64,000 bases of DNA from an uncultured Erysipelotrichaceae bacterium. Lineage in GTDB: Bacteria > Bacillota_I > Bacilli_A > Erysipelotrichales > Erysipelotrichaceae. Where the stretch lies: assembly GCA_937893225.1 (NCBI GenBank), contig CALBJM010000331.1, positions 1 through 64,000 on the forward strand, in the 5' to 3' direction. The position numbers and the translations under genes were made by a program. A model generated the notes under the pieces. It did no database searches. It saw nothing but the letters and a program-made list of their open reading frames with translations, and was not told the origin of the DNA. Positions 34,600 to 42,521 of the stretch are shown piece by piece (the first letter of the stretch is position 1; every line of letters begins with the position of its first letter).

Positions 34600-34977
34600 A
34601 TGTTCATTTCTAATGTACCTTTAAAGGAAAATAAACGCTTCAATAGATACATTAACAACCTTGATAAAGTGTTTAGTGGGTTGAAAGTCATTGACAAGAA
34701 TGATGACAAACTGAAGTACCTTTTTGTTCAATATAATGCTGATGAAGCTTTTGCACATAACATTGTATATCATAACCCTTCACATTATGAATTCAAATGT
34801 ATTTTCATGCGTGAGTATGGTGATTGTAAATGTTATAATGTGTTGATTGAAATTGGTCTACTGAATCGCATTAGAAAAGTAAAGAAGAAATCTTTACAAA
34901 TCATTGTAGACCAATCAACGGGAAATTTGATAGCTGAAGAAAAAGCTTTAGGTCAATTTGTATTGGAGTCATTATGA
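34600..34977 (+). CDS. Tail-signature protein
   Basis: 125 aa ending KALGQFVLESL. GGAGGAG precedes the ATG. N-terminus KENKRFNRYINNLDKVFSGL parallels the basic first helix of the NRYDRRR subgroup further right. Overlaps the next member by four bases. Confidence 0.7.
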   Translation: MFISNVPLKENKRFNRYINNLDKVFSGLKVIDKNDDKLKYLFVQYNADEAFAHNIVYHNPSHYEFKCIFMREYGDCKCYNVLIEIGLLNRIRKVKKKSLQIIVDQSTGNLIAEEKALGQFVLESL

Positions 34978-35324
34978 TGAGTACAGAAGTAAATGTCAAG
35001 ACAACAAAGTTCCAAAAGTTACGTGAAGCTTTAATTGGAAAACAGGTGTTAGATACTATTGTTCAAGATGTATCTGAAAGATGTTATTTTCAAGAGTTTT
35101 ATGAAATCAATAAAACATATCTTGAATTGGAAATCTGTCCTAAACATCGTAACAATTGGGAAATGTATGGTTGGCATGTATACATGGACAAAGAACTTTA
35201 CAAACGACCTAAATTGTTCCCGTTGTTGGAATTTGTTGTTTGTGATGATCCGTTAAATCCAAACGGAAAGTGGTTGGAAATTGTCGTGCCTAATATAGGA
35301 GAAACCACCTTAAATAAAATTTAG
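34974..35324 (+). CDS. Tail-signature protein
   Basis: 116 aa ending PNIGETTLNKI. ATG 34974 or 34977, both overlapping the previous stop. First helix TTKFQKLREALIGKQVLDTI; aromatic centre (NNWEMYGWHVYMD). Last of this sub-array before the promoter at 35326. Confidence 0.72.
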   Translation: MMSTEVNVKTTKFQKLREALIGKQVLDTIVQDVSERCYFQEFYEINKTYLELEICPKHRNNWEMYGWHVYMDKELYKRPKLFPLLEFVVCDDPLNPNGKWLEIVVPNIGETTLNKI

Positions 35325-35325
35325 G

Positions 35326-35353
35326 TTGACAATTTCTTTTGTCATGATATAGT
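35326..35353 (+). promoter_or_regulatory. Sigma-70-like promoter
   Basis: TTGACA at 35326-35331, 16 bases, TATAGT at 35348-35353, 34 bases before the ATG at 35387. Confidence 0.65.
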
Positions 35354-35386
35354 AACTTTAACAAACCTAATGAAGGAGTAAGAGAT

Positions 35387-35722
35387 ATGACTGAACAGAA
35401 AACCTATACCACATCTGAATTGATGTTTTCGGTTGTTGACAATTTGGAAAAACAGATTAGCACAATCAATCTGATCATTGGTGTCCTTAAGGAAACAGCT
35501 GAAGAAATGAAATCTAATGAAGAAGCAAGTGTGTGCGGTGTCAAACGTGAACAGTTTGAAGAGATTGCTAAACTGATTCACATGAATAATAAAATGCGTA
35601 ATGCATTGAATAACATTGCACATGGGGAAATGACAGTTAAACCGTATGGCACTGTCTATATGGGGCGAGAGGAAGAAGTCACCTTGCAACAGTATGCTGA
35701 AGAAGCATTAAAGGAAGATTGA
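35387..35722 (+). CDS. Unknown 111-aa helical protein
   Basis: AAGGAG precedes the ATG. A helical N-terminal part (LMFSVVDNLEKQISTINLII) is followed by KREQFEEIAKLIHMNNKMRN; it ends QYAEEALKED. No tail signature. Unrecognised. Confidence 0.66.
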   Translation: MTEQKTYTTSELMFSVVDNLEKQISTINLIIGVLKETAEEMKSNEEASVCGVKREQFEEIAKLIHMNNKMRNALNNIAHGEMTVKPYGTVYMGREEEVTLQQYAEEALKED

Positions 35723-35724
35723 AC

Positions 35725-36069
35725 ATGAAGAATTGGGTCGGGTATAAAGGTCGATTGAAAAGTCTTTTATTGGCACTGAATGAAATCATATATAGGCAAT
35801 ATGAGATTAACCTTTATGATATCGATAATATTATCCGATCCAATAAACATTTCACGGACCAGTTGAAGAACAAAGAAACTATTGTAATGGTTTTGATTGA
35901 TTTCAAGGATAAAAACGGTTTGTTTATGTCACAATGGTTTGACATTGATAAATATCTTTTAAGAAAGTATAAAACCTTTACTGCTGGAATGATTGATGTG
36001 CTATTTACAGAAGAAACCAATACAATCACTGAAAAGCGTATTGGTGAACAAACGTTATGTGGCATCTGA
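35725..36069 (+). CDS. Tail-signature protein
   Basis: 114 aa ending KRIGEQTLCGI. ATG 35725 chosen (GGAAG upstream) over an earlier TTG. First helix GRLKSLLLALNEIIYRQYEI; strands KETIVMVLIDFKDKNGLF. Single member between non-family genes. Confidence 0.7.
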   Translation: MKNWVGYKGRLKSLLLALNEIIYRQYEINLYDIDNIIRSNKHFTDQLKNKETIVMVLIDFKDKNGLFMSQWFDIDKYLLRKYKTFTAGMIDVLFTEETNTITEKRIGEQTLCGI

Positions 36070-36085
36070 CTGAAGGAGATAGACA

Positions 36086-36589
36086 ATGGGAAAAACAACC
36101 TTTTGTACATGCAACTTTAAGAAACCATATGTTGTACAGACAGAAGATGGTAAATGGTGTGTGTATTGTCAGGATTGTGGTAAAGAAGTTTCTTCGGATA
36201 ATAAAGAAGAAGCAATGACAAAATGGGCTGAACAGTATGGAATGAACCTGTGCTTTTGTTGTGAATCAAGTAAAGTGTTGCCGAAGAATATCAATACAGC
36301 TGAATGTAATTTATCCGTTGATGAGATTAAACAAAAAGCTGATGTTGATTGCACAATGAAACCGTGTGTCTATACAATGTCACCCCTTTACTTGAGAGAA
36401 TTCATTCGTTCAGCGGATCATGAAAGAGTGTTGAATAATTGGGGATTTGTTTTCGTAAAAAACGATGGCAAAAAGACATTGGTCAATACAGAGAAGTTAA
36501 AAGAAATTATTGATGACCCATATACAAATGTTTTGGATATGCCGGTACCTGTCATTTTGTCAGAAGCGTTTAATAAGAACAACGTTTAA
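36086..36589 (+). CDS. Zinc-ribbon plus unknown domain, paralog of 44372 gene
   Basis: 167 aa. The N-terminal ~45 residues look like a zinc-ribbon (CTCNFKKP then CVYCQDCGKEV). From CFCCESSKVLP onward it matches the protein at 44372: shared ECNLS, YTMSP and VLNNW. So the 44372 gene equals this one without the ribbon. Function unknown; AAGGAG precedes the ATG. Confidence 0.72.
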   Translation: MGKTTFCTCNFKKPYVVQTEDGKWCVYCQDCGKEVSSDNKEEAMTKWAEQYGMNLCFCCESSKVLPKNINTAECNLSVDEIKQKADVDCTMKPCVYTMSPLYLREFIRSADHERVLNNWGFVFVKNDGKKTLVNTEKLKEIIDDPYTNVLDMPVPVILSEAFNKNNV

Positions 36590-36610
36590 AGATTGAAAGG
36601 AAGGTGTGTT

Positions 36611-37000
36611 ATGACATTTTTTGAAATGTTAAAGAACATCTACAAAGATCAAAAAGCTAATCGTAACATTGGCAACTATTGTCGTATGAAAGATGGTGAA
36701 CAACGTATTCTAGGTTCAGTAATATGTCATTCACCTCAACCTCATTTGACTGAATTTGAAGTCTTCGGTGTAAAAGCTGATACAAAATATGATGTTGGTC
36801 ATATTGATTGCACGAAGTATTTCAGTCATGACGCTATTACATTTAGAGACATAATGGCTACTGATTGGGAGAAAATGTCAGATGATGATGTTCAAGAAAT
36901 ACTTGATGAACGTTTAGAAGAAGAAGAAAGGCAAGAACAGGAACTTGATGTGCTTGACTTCGAAGAGAGTCTTGCTAATAAATATACGCCAATCTTGTAA
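36611..37000 (+). CDS. Unknown 129-aa protein
   Basis: ATG 36611 has AAAGGAAGG upstream. The first half is globular with GSVICHSPQPHLTEFEVFGV; the end is a strongly acidic helix (DERLEEEERQEQELDVLDF). Followed by a terminator. Confidence 0.66.
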   Translation: MTFFEMLKNIYKDQKANRNIGNYCRMKDGEQRILGSVICHSPQPHLTEFEVFGVKADTKYDVGHIDCTKYFSHDAITFRDIMATDWEKMSDDDVQEILDERLEEEERQEQELDVLDFEESLANKYTPIL

Positions 37001-37025
37001 GCTATCACAAAATTTTTATATACAG

Positions 37026-37063
37026 AAAGAAGAAATATGTCTTTACATGTTTCTTCTTTTTTG
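37026..37063 (+). terminator. Rho-independent terminator
   Basis: AAAGAAGAAA (37026-37035) pairs with TTTCTTCTTT (37050-37059), followed by TTTTG. Confidence 0.7.
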
Positions 37064-37182
37064 TTATAGTATATATAATTGAAGAGGAGAGTGTTAATGT
37101 GAAAAGGTAAATGACAAACTCGAAACAAAATGGAAGCTATCAACTTCCCTAAATTAATCTACTATCAAAAAGGAACAAAACA

Positions 37183-37227
37183 ATGAAGAAACTGAAGATT
37201 AAGATTAAAAAGGTTAAATTGTTTTAG
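37183..37227 (+). CDS. Possible leader peptide, 14 aa
   Basis: ATG AAG AAA... encodes MKKLKIKIKKVKLF and stops 35 bases before the next ATG. It is preceded by AAAGGAAC. The all-basic hydrophobic pattern may be chance in AT-rich DNA, or a translated leader for the 37263 gene. Confidence 0.25.
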   Translation: MKKLKIKIKKVKLF

Positions 37228-37262
37228 TCTTGAAACAATCGTCGACTAAAAGGAGTAAAGAT

Positions 37263-38030
37263 ATGATTACGTTTAAAGGTTCACAAAAGGCTTTCTTTAA
37301 GGCCTATCCTAAAGACAAGAGAAGTCTTGATGAAGTGTATTGTTTGGTTTCCTATAACATCATCACTAAACAGGAAACTAAAACATGTTATCAGTTTATT
37401 GGTTCATTGGGTGAAAAGAACTTTAAGAAAGTTGAAACACCTAAAGATATTACTGAAACTGTTACTGTTGATACAAAAAATACGAATGATACAAACGTAT
37501 CTGATGTACAAAATGAAGATGATTTAGATTTTGCTAATCCTGATGGTGACGTTGTTGAAGAAAAGAAATGTGACGTTAAGGCGAAGGCTGAAGAAGCAAC
37601 TGAAGTCAGTGAAGTAAAGGCGGAAGAAAAGACTGAAGTTGTTAAAGAAAAAAAGTCGAAAAAGAAAACCGTCGCTGTTAAAAGGGAGGAATTGCTGGAA
37701 GCGTTTCAAGCATTAACAGGTTTTATGGGTTGTCAAATTGATAACTATAATCCTGTTGACATGTTTGCTCTTCAATGTGTTTGTAACGAATTTAATACAT
37801 GCGACTTTTCTACTGAAGCTGTAGTGTATGTTGACTTGTTCAAGTACTTTCTTAATAAGTATCCGACACTTGCTAAATACATTCAGACATGTATTGATGT
37901 TATTGAAGATGTCTACAATGATATCGTGAAAAATAAACAAGCTTTAGTGGAAGAAGCTAGATGGTTCTATGGAGACTGCGGGTTAACAAAAGAACAAAAC
38001 AAAAAGAAGCGAAAAAGAAAGCAGCTGTAA
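37263..38030 (+). CDS. Unknown 255-aa protein, paralog of 31001 gene
   Basis: ATG 37263 follows AGGAG; an upstream in-frame TTG (37230) is rejected. The N-terminal ~60 residues match the 31001 protein (FKGSQKAFFKAYPKD, EKNFKKVE). The middle is a long Lys/Glu/Val linker (residues about 75-145, KAEEATEVSEVKAEEKTEV), the C-terminal domain helical with a basic end (KKKRKRKQL). Possible nucleic-acid contact through the basic tail is inference. Confidence 0.7.
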   Translation: MITFKGSQKAFFKAYPKDKRSLDEVYCLVSYNIITKQETKTCYQFIGSLGEKNFKKVETPKDITETVTVDTKNTNDTNVSDVQNEDDLDFANPDGDVVEEKKCDVKAKAEEATEVSEVKAEEKTEVVKEKKSKKKTVAVKREELLEAFQALTGFMGCQIDNYNPVDMFALQCVCNEFNTCDFSTEAVVYVDLFKYFLNKYPTLAKYIQTCIDVIEDVYNDIVKNKQALVEEARWFYGDCGLTKEQNKKKRKRKQL

Positions 38031-38052
38031 GAGTTCGTAAACGGTAACTTTG

Positions 38053-38122
38053 AAAGCAATGGTTAAAAAGTTTTTTCTCTAATTTTATGCGAGAATTAAA
38101 TTTAATAAACCATTGCTTTTTT
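38053..38122 (+). terminator. Terminator hairpin
   Basis: AAAGCAATGGTT (38053-38064) pairs with AACCATTGCTTT (38108-38119), 12 perfect bp across a 43-base loop, then TTT. Ends the transcript of the 37263 gene. Confidence 0.65.
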
Positions 38123-38188
38123 GAGATAAAGCTGTGCCCTCTACAATATATACTCTTAGATCATATATATATATGATCATATCATAAT

Positions 38189-38270
38189 ATGCGACCAGAC
38201 AAGGTCGCATGACAGGGGGAACGTATTTCCCCCTGAAACCCTCTTTTACAGGAGGGGGCAGTAAGCCCCC
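38189..38270. repeat. GC-rich cluster of hairpins
   Basis: Consecutive perfect stems: ATGCGACC/GGTCGCAT (38189/38203), CAGGGGGAA/TTCCCCCTG (38213/38227) and GGGGGC/GCCCCC (38254/38265). The block is strikingly G+C-rich inside very AT-rich DNA and has no credible gene. It looks like a transferred palindromic element of REP/BIME type or a strong double terminator. Confidence 0.6.
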
Positions 38271-38564
38271 TTCCATCCCCCGAAAGATCTGTCTTAATGG
38301 ATTTTCCATTTCCTGATTTCATCAGTCAATGTCAAACCATTGTGATAGATCATTTAAGTTTGTAAAGAAATCTTTATTTAGGATCTGTTTAAGGATCTTT
38401 TCTTAAAGTCCTCAACATAGTCTAGCATTAAAGAAATTTTGAGAAAAAGGTTTCAAAGTAAAAGGACTAAAAGGAAGAGAATAAAAGGTCTTGATGAAAA
38501 GGTTTCATATAAGTTTTTCATTTGCTTTTTGTTGTTTATGTTTTGTTCTGTTAAAAAAAACTAC
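38271..38564. other. Non-coding stretch before the envelope module
   Basis: About 300 bases with repeated AAAGGA/GGTTTC-like words and no ORF worth calling. It lies between the GC-rich hairpins and the promoter at 38565. Nothing further recognised. Confidence 0.4.
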
Positions 38565-38591
38565 TTGACAACAATCTGTAAATGATATAGC
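38565..38591 (+). promoter_or_regulatory. Probable promoter
   Basis: TTGACA at 38565-38570 and TATAGC at 38586-38591 (15-base spacing), 35 bases before ATG 38626. Confidence 0.45.
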
Positions 38592-38625
38592 TTGAATTGT
38601 AGATTACTAATGAAAGGAAAACGGT

Positions 38626-38934
38626 ATGAACATTGGAAAACGTTTAGAAGATATCTTTGAAGAAATTATAAGAATTGTAAGAGGTTATGATATCACCAAG
38701 AAGTTTCAAAGTAATAACAGATTGCTGAAACAGGTAAATGATTATATTACAAAATTGACTGACAGTGAAGAATGGACACCTGAAAAAAGAAACCATTTGT
38801 TTGATTATCTGATTTCTCAAGCTTCCTGTCAAAAACATGCAATGGATTTGTTTGATGAAAAGGATATGGCTGTTTTCTATTATCAGGTTCAATGCATGTT
38901 GGCTACTGTAAAATGTGATTATATCACCAAATGA
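38626..38934 (+). CDS. Unknown 102-aa helical protein
   Basis: GAAAGGAAA precedes the ATG. Helical and basic (RLEDIFEEIIRIVRGYDITK, LLKQVNDYITKLTD). It overlaps the secreted protein gene that follows by four bases, so it is co-translated with the envelope module. Confidence 0.65.
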   Translation: MNIGKRLEDIFEEIIRIVRGYDITKKFQSNNRLLKQVNDYITKLTDSEEWTPEKRNHLFDYLISQASCQKHAMDLFDEKDMAVFYYQVQCMLATVKCDYITK

Positions 38935-39260
38935 AAAATATGTTGACAACGTTTCTTTTTATTGCTATAGTATATTTCTCAAATGAAGCAAGAGGAGAAT
39001 GGAATTCATTACAATCTGAATTATTCTTTGCAGGGTGTTCAGATGAATGTGTGGAGAGTAGTGAAGCTGTTGATGATATAGTAAATGTCAAGGACTATTG
39101 TGAATGTGTTTGTCATACAATATTGCATACAACAGATTCCTATGAGCAAGCAAATGAATTTGTAATGAATTCATTGAATGGTGAATATGATGAACGTAAA
39201 GTGTTTGATAAAATCATGTACCAATGTTTTACGGTTAATCGAAAGAAAGGGTTGAGATAA
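38931..39260 (+). CDS. Secreted or periplasmic protein, 109 aa
   Basis: N-terminal signal-like segment (MKNMLTTFLFIAIVYFSN) followed by a mature part with six Cys (CSDECVESS, YCECVCH), suggesting disulfides outside the cytoplasm. Overlaps both neighbours (ATGA; TAATG). No recognised family. Confidence 0.65.
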   Translation: MKNMLTTFLFIAIVYFSNEARGEWNSLQSELFFAGCSDECVESSEAVDDIVNVKDYCECVCHTILHTTDSYEQANEFVMNSLNGEYDERKVFDKIMYQCFTVNRKKGLR

Positions 39261-39376
39261 TGTTTGAGTGTGAAACGGATCATGAATTTAATGAATATGT
39301 AAAGTTTTTATGTAAGTTCAGTGCTACTTGCATCACGTTAAGTGTCATTGTATCAGCTTGCATTTACTATATGTAA
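39260..39376 (+). CDS. Tiny membrane protein, 38 aa
   Basis: Starts on the last base of the previous stop. An acidic N-terminus is followed by a hydrophobic end (CITLSVIVSACIYYM). Coupled position inside the envelope module supports it. Confidence 0.5.
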   Translation: MFECETDHEFNEYVKFLCKFSATCITLSVIVSACIYYM

Positions 39377-39386
39377 TTGGTGTCCT

Positions 39387-39695
39387 ATGAAATATTTGTT
39401 GTCTATCATTGTTGCGATTGGTGTGTTGACCGGTTGTGTGGCATATTATGATCGGTCTGAAATTCAAATTACATATGAACAGAACGGAAAGGATTGTGTT
39501 TATACTGAACGTGGGTATGCTATCACATATGACAGTCGTTCATTGGTAAATAATGATACTATCACATATGCAAATACTTCATGTGATGTAATCATTACAA
39601 GTGAATTAAAAAACGCAACAAACAAAATTGGGTTGTCGCGTCGTAGAGATAGTGCTGACGTAGCTAATAACAGACGTACATATTCAATGTATTGA
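39387..39695 (+). CDS. Lipoprotein, 102 aa
   Basis: ATG 39387 starts a classical lipoprotein signal: MKYLLSIIVAIGVLTGC with lipobox L-T-G-C at residues 14-17. The mature part is beta-rich (ITYEQNGKDCVYTERGYAIT) with a basic end. The earlier in-frame start at 39342 overlaps the previous gene. Probably anchored in the periplasm; a superinfection or lysis role is possible but unproven. Confidence 0.72.
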   Translation: MKYLLSIIVAIGVLTGCVAYYDRSEIQITYEQNGKDCVYTERGYAITYDSRSLVNNDTITYANTSCDVIITSELKNATNKIGLSRRRDSADVANNRRTYSMY

Positions 39696-39729
39696 ACATG
39701 AGTAAGCACAATCTTTGAAGAATATCACA

Positions 39730-39837
39730 ATGGCATATAAACACAATCTTTATCAATATATGTCATCAGTATATTCATTCATTGCGTTTGCGATGTTGTT
39801 TATGACTATAGGAACTTTAATTATATTGTTCCTATAA
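39730..39837 (+). CDS. Tiny membrane protein, 35 aa
   Basis: MAYKHNLYQYMSSVYSFIAF then AMLFMTIGTLIILFL: one membrane helix with no visible ribosome site. Plausible by company with other membrane genes. Confidence 0.4.
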   Translation: MAYKHNLYQYMSSVYSFIAFAMLFMTIGTLIILFL

Positions 39838-39861
39838 ATTGAAAAAGAAAGGAAGAACTAA

Positions 39862-40371
39862 ATGTTTTTTAAAAGTAAAGATAAAGAAGCCAGTCAGATC
39901 AAGATGTTTGAAGAAAAATTGCCGATCATTAAAGATATGGAAAGTGTTCGCGGCAAGGACTTCAAAATTGCCATGCATTATATTGGTATGCCAATTGATT
40001 TTTGTTACATGGGTGTTTTTGTAAAAACAGGTGGCATTGAAGGTGTTCGTCAATTCATTGAGAAACTTGATGAATATATTAAGTCTTCTGATGATGTAAA
40101 AACTTTGGTTCACTTGAATGAAAAAGATAACAATCTGTTGGGAATGATGGATCGTCACGAAGAACAGACTTCGAATATCAAAACTAAAAGGATGTTGAAC
40201 ATTGTCGAACCATCTGAATTCAATAGTGTTAAGAAGATGCTGAAAACCCGTAATAAAGAATGGGACACTATGCACGATTTGCATTTGGAGTTTTTGAACA
40301 GCATTGATGACTATCAGATTAAATGTCGTAGAAAGATGTATGAAATCTTTGAAGAAGCTGTAGCTGTGTAA
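39862..40371 (+). CDS. Unknown 169-aa protein
   Basis: AAAGGAAG precedes the ATG. Soluble, helical and Lys/Glu-rich (MFEEKLPIIKDMESVRGKDF, HLEFLNSIDDYQIKCRRKMY). The only clearly cytoplasmic-looking gene of this module. Unrecognised. Confidence 0.68.
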   Translation: MFFKSKDKEASQIKMFEEKLPIIKDMESVRGKDFKIAMHYIGMPIDFCYMGVFVKTGGIEGVRQFIEKLDEYIKSSDDVKTLVHLNEKDNNLLGMMDRHEEQTSNIKTKRMLNIVEPSEFNSVKKMLKTRNKEWDTMHDLHLEFLNSIDDYQIKCRRKMYEIFEEAVAV

Positions 40372-40479
40372 TTTAAATGGCCGTAGAATGATGTTTAACA
40401 AATCTTGTGAGGAATCTTGCATGAATTCGTTGACGTCACTCTACGGTCTTTATTTTGTCTTTATGGAAAGGTTTGGCAA

Positions 40480-40647
40480 ATGAAGAAGTTGTTGTTGAGT
40501 GTAATGGTTGCTATGATATGCCTAGTAACTGATGCATATGCACAACGTGGTTGTTGTAGCTATCATGGTGGTGTAAATAGTTGCACTATTAGTGGTCGTG
40601 TCAGATGTAATGACGGTACATTGTCACCGAGTTGCACATGTCGATAA
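40480..40647 (+). CDS. Small secreted Cys-rich protein (HGGV motif)
   Basis: ATG 40480 starts a signal peptide (MKKLLLSVMVAMICLVTDAYA, cleavage after AYA about residue 21). The mature peptide has CCSYHGGVNSC and CNDGTLSPSCTC, a pattern seen in small secreted proteins of many Proteobacteria with the form CCS-HGG-V...CxDGT-SPSC. Function is unknown there; zinc or disulfide stabilisation is likely. Probably acquired from a bacterial host. Confidence 0.72.
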   Translation: MKKLLLSVMVAMICLVTDAYAQRGCCSYHGGVNSCTISGRVRCNDGTLSPSCTCR

Positions 40648-40760
40648 AAACCGGTTTGATTGTGTGTTTCATATTGTCAACAACTTCTTGCAGTTGCATT
40701 AAAAGTGTTTATGATATGCATGTGAACAGTGTATATGAGCTGATTTATCAGCGTTATTGA
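40638..40760 (+). CDS. Tiny lipoprotein, 40 aa
   Basis: ATG 40638 overlaps the previous gene by ten bases. MSIKTGLIVCFILSTTSCSC carries a lipobox-like STTSC at 14-18. The overlap of a secreted and a lipoprotein gene recalls nested Rz/Rz1-type pairs, but neither is a recognised spanin. Confidence 0.5.
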   Translation: MSIKTGLIVCFILSTTSCSCIKSVYDMHVNSVYELIYQRY

Positions 40761-40771
40761 AAGGGTTAATT

Positions 40772-41113
40772 ATGTATTTGGTTAATTTTTGGTTGAAGAT
40801 GTTTGATTTTAAAAGCAACATCGGTGTTTTTGAATTCTGGATTCCTCTTATCTTTTATCATTTCGCTTTTTATGCAATTGGTTTCTTGCCTGAAACTTTA
40901 ATGACGATTGCTATATATATCTATTTTGGCGGTTATTTGATTGCCTTGATTTCTTCTGGTGTTCGTAGATTGCACGACCTTAACTTCTCTGGTTTGTGGA
41001 TGATTGCATTTTTCATTCCCGGATTGAATGCTATTTTAGCGATAATGTTGTTGTTACCGTCAGATTTCATGGGCGCTATTGTTGATGCTGGTTCGACTAA
41101 ACCAAAAGAATAA
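40772..41113 (+). CDS. DUF805 inner-membrane protein
   Basis: 113 aa from ATG 40772. Hydrophobic segments at about residues 22-42, 45-66 and 80-100 and the family hallmark RRLHDLNFSGLW (DUF805: RRLHD-x-x-x-SGxW). DUF805 proteins are small inner-membrane proteins of bacteria and some phages with no established reaction. N-terminal FWLKMFDFKSNIGVFEFW fits the usual 'rf.Gr.sR.eFW' start. Confidence 0.85.
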   Translation: MYLVNFWLKMFDFKSNIGVFEFWIPLIFYHFAFYAIGFLPETLMTIAIYIYFGGYLIALISSGVRRLHDLNFSGLWMIAFFIPGLNAILAIMLLLPSDFMGAIVDAGSTKPKE

Positions 41114-41131
41114 CAATAAAGGTAGATAAAA

Positions 41132-41320
41132 ATGAGCAGAAATGAATGGGGCGTTGTAGCTATTGTAATCTTTTGTGTTTTGCAACATTATAATAGTCAA
41201 ATGGCTATGATTTTCTTTGTATCTTTCGTTGTAAGTTTCTTAACTAATATGAACAATCAAAAAGATACAAATGAAGAAAATAACAATGATGAAGAAAAGA
41301 TGATTGACAAAAAAGAATAA
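41132..41320 (+). CDS. Small membrane protein, 62 aa
   Basis: Starts 18 bases after the DUF805 gene. Two hydrophobic stretches (WGVVAIVIFCVLQHY, MAMIFFVSFVVSFLT) and an acidic/Asn tail. Unrecognised. Confidence 0.6.
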   Translation: MSRNEWGVVAIVIFCVLQHYNSQMAMIFFVSFVVSFLTNMNNQKDTNEENNNDEEKMIDKKE

Positions 41321-41389
41321 TTATAGTAGTTTATTGTTTTAGTGGTTAATCAATCTGTTATAACTAAATGTCATGAGAGGGATTTTATA

Positions 41390-41761
41390 ATGATAATGAG
41401 ACATTTGAGTTTCTTTTCTAATCTGTGTATTCTTTTCGTTGTCATTTTGACAGTTCACACTTTAGGGGTTAAAGCAAACTGGACAATTGCATTGTTCTAT
41501 TTTTCTTCTGTTCTGTTTTTGCTGATGTTCATTGAAGGTGAAATGTCTGAAAAGAAAGAAGAAGAATATAAACGTTTACTGAAGGAAAATAATATTGCTT
41601 TTTATGATGAAGATGAAGAAGCAATGAAATCCTTAAAAGAAACCGCTGAACAGTTGAAGAAAACACTGAAAAAGAAAAAAGAGATGAAAGCTGAAGCTAC
41701 TGTTGAAGATAATACTAAAAGCATGTCTGAAGTAGAAAAAGACATTTCGTCTGAACAGTAA
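41390..41761 (+). CDS. Membrane protein with coiled-coil tail, 123 aa
   Basis: ATG 41390 follows GAGAGGG. Two membrane segments (FFSNLCILFVVILTVHTLGV, IALFYFSSVLFLLMFI) and a Lys/Glu coiled-coil tail (ETAEQLKKTLKKKKEMKAE). Last gene of the envelope module. Confidence 0.68.
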   Translation: MIMRHLSFFSNLCILFVVILTVHTLGVKANWTIALFYFSSVLFLLMFIEGEMSEKKEEEYKRLLKENNIAFYDEDEEAMKSLKETAEQLKKTLKKKKEMKAEATVEDNTKSMSEVEKDISSEQ

Positions 41762-41785
41762 TCTCTCGTAAACAGTTTCATATAC

Positions 41786-41826
41786 AAAAGCAAGAGTTTG
41801 AAATATAACCCTTGCTTTTATTTTTA
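41786..41826 (+). terminator. Rho-independent terminator
   Basis: AAAAGCAAG (41786-41794) pairs with CTTGCTTTT (41811-41819), then ATTTTTA. Closes the envelope module before the main paralog array. Confidence 0.75.
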
Positions 41827-41867
41827 TTTAATGATATAGTATTTGTATTAGAAATAAAGGAGTTGAA

Positions 41868-42191
41868 ATGTTTAAAGACTTTAAAGACTTAATGCATCTA
41901 CCTGGTTATATTGTAGATGTACTTAATAGAAAATGTGGTAACCTCATCCATAAAGAATATATTGTATCCTTTCAATCTTTGTGTGAAATTCAAGATGATT
42001 ATATCCTAGCGACATTTACTTTTCCTGATCAAAATAAATTTCTTTATTATGTTTATATTGATAAAGATATACTTGATATGTCAATTGATGTCTTGAATAG
42101 TGAGCACATTCAGTTCAAATATGAACAAAAAGGAAAAGACAGATACTTGCATTTTATTGATATTGGTAACAATACATTGAGAAGGATTTAA
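41868..42191 (+). CDS. Tail-signature protein
   Basis: 107 aa ending IDIGNNTLRRI; first gene of the main array. AAGGAG precedes the ATG and a TATAGT at 41835 may be its -10. Strand YYVYIDKDILDMSIDVL is nearly repeated in the two genes after next (YLDKDIMNVPVDVL), marking a close subgroup. Confidence 0.72.
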   Translation: MFKDFKDLMHLPGYIVDVLNRKCGNLIHKEYIVSFQSLCEIQDDYILATFTFPDQNKFLYYVYIDKDILDMSIDVLNSEHIQFKYEQKGKDRYLHFIDIGNNTLRRI

Positions 42192-42195
42192 TTTT

Positions 42196-42489
42196 ATGAT
42201 ATATAATAAAAGGTTGATTGATGTTTTAAACAAATATATCATATCTCAAATAAGTGATAAACCGGCGCATTTCATTGATGGGTTCCATGAAAAAGATGAT
42301 GGCTCCATTCAACTATTGTATCAATATAACGATGGTTCAGATTATTTTTATGTTGTAAATGTTAATCCGGAGATTTTTAATATACCCCCGTCAGCATTAG
42401 ATAATGATTGTCATCAGTTGACATATGATGAAAAAACATATACTATAACTATAAAAGAAGTTGGTGATGCTGTTTTGAATAATGTGTAG
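42196..42489 (+). CDS. Tail-signature protein
   Basis: 97 aa ending KEVGDAVLNNV. Starts four bases after the first array gene. YFYVVNVNPEIFNIPPSALD matches the corresponding 'Dkdi..vpvdvL' segment of its neighbours. A minimal-length member, so the core domain is about 95 residues. Confidence 0.72.
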   Translation: MIYNKRLIDVLNKYIISQISDKPAHFIDGFHEKDDGSIQLLYQYNDGSDYFYVVNVNPEIFNIPPSALDNDCHQLTYDEKTYTITIKEVGDAVLNNV

Positions 42490-42521
42490 CCAAAATTAAT
42501 GTATGAAAGGTAGCTGTAACG

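Noticed and set aside
38085..38309. 74-aa minus-strand ORF across the GC-rich hairpins
   Set aside because: Its Pro/Gly-rich stretch comes from the palindromes; no ribosome site, so not called as a gene.
40480..40760. Nested spanin (Rz/Rz1) pair
   Set aside because: The genes overlap by ten bases only, the first lacks a membrane anchor with coiled coil, and no endolysin or holin is adjacent.
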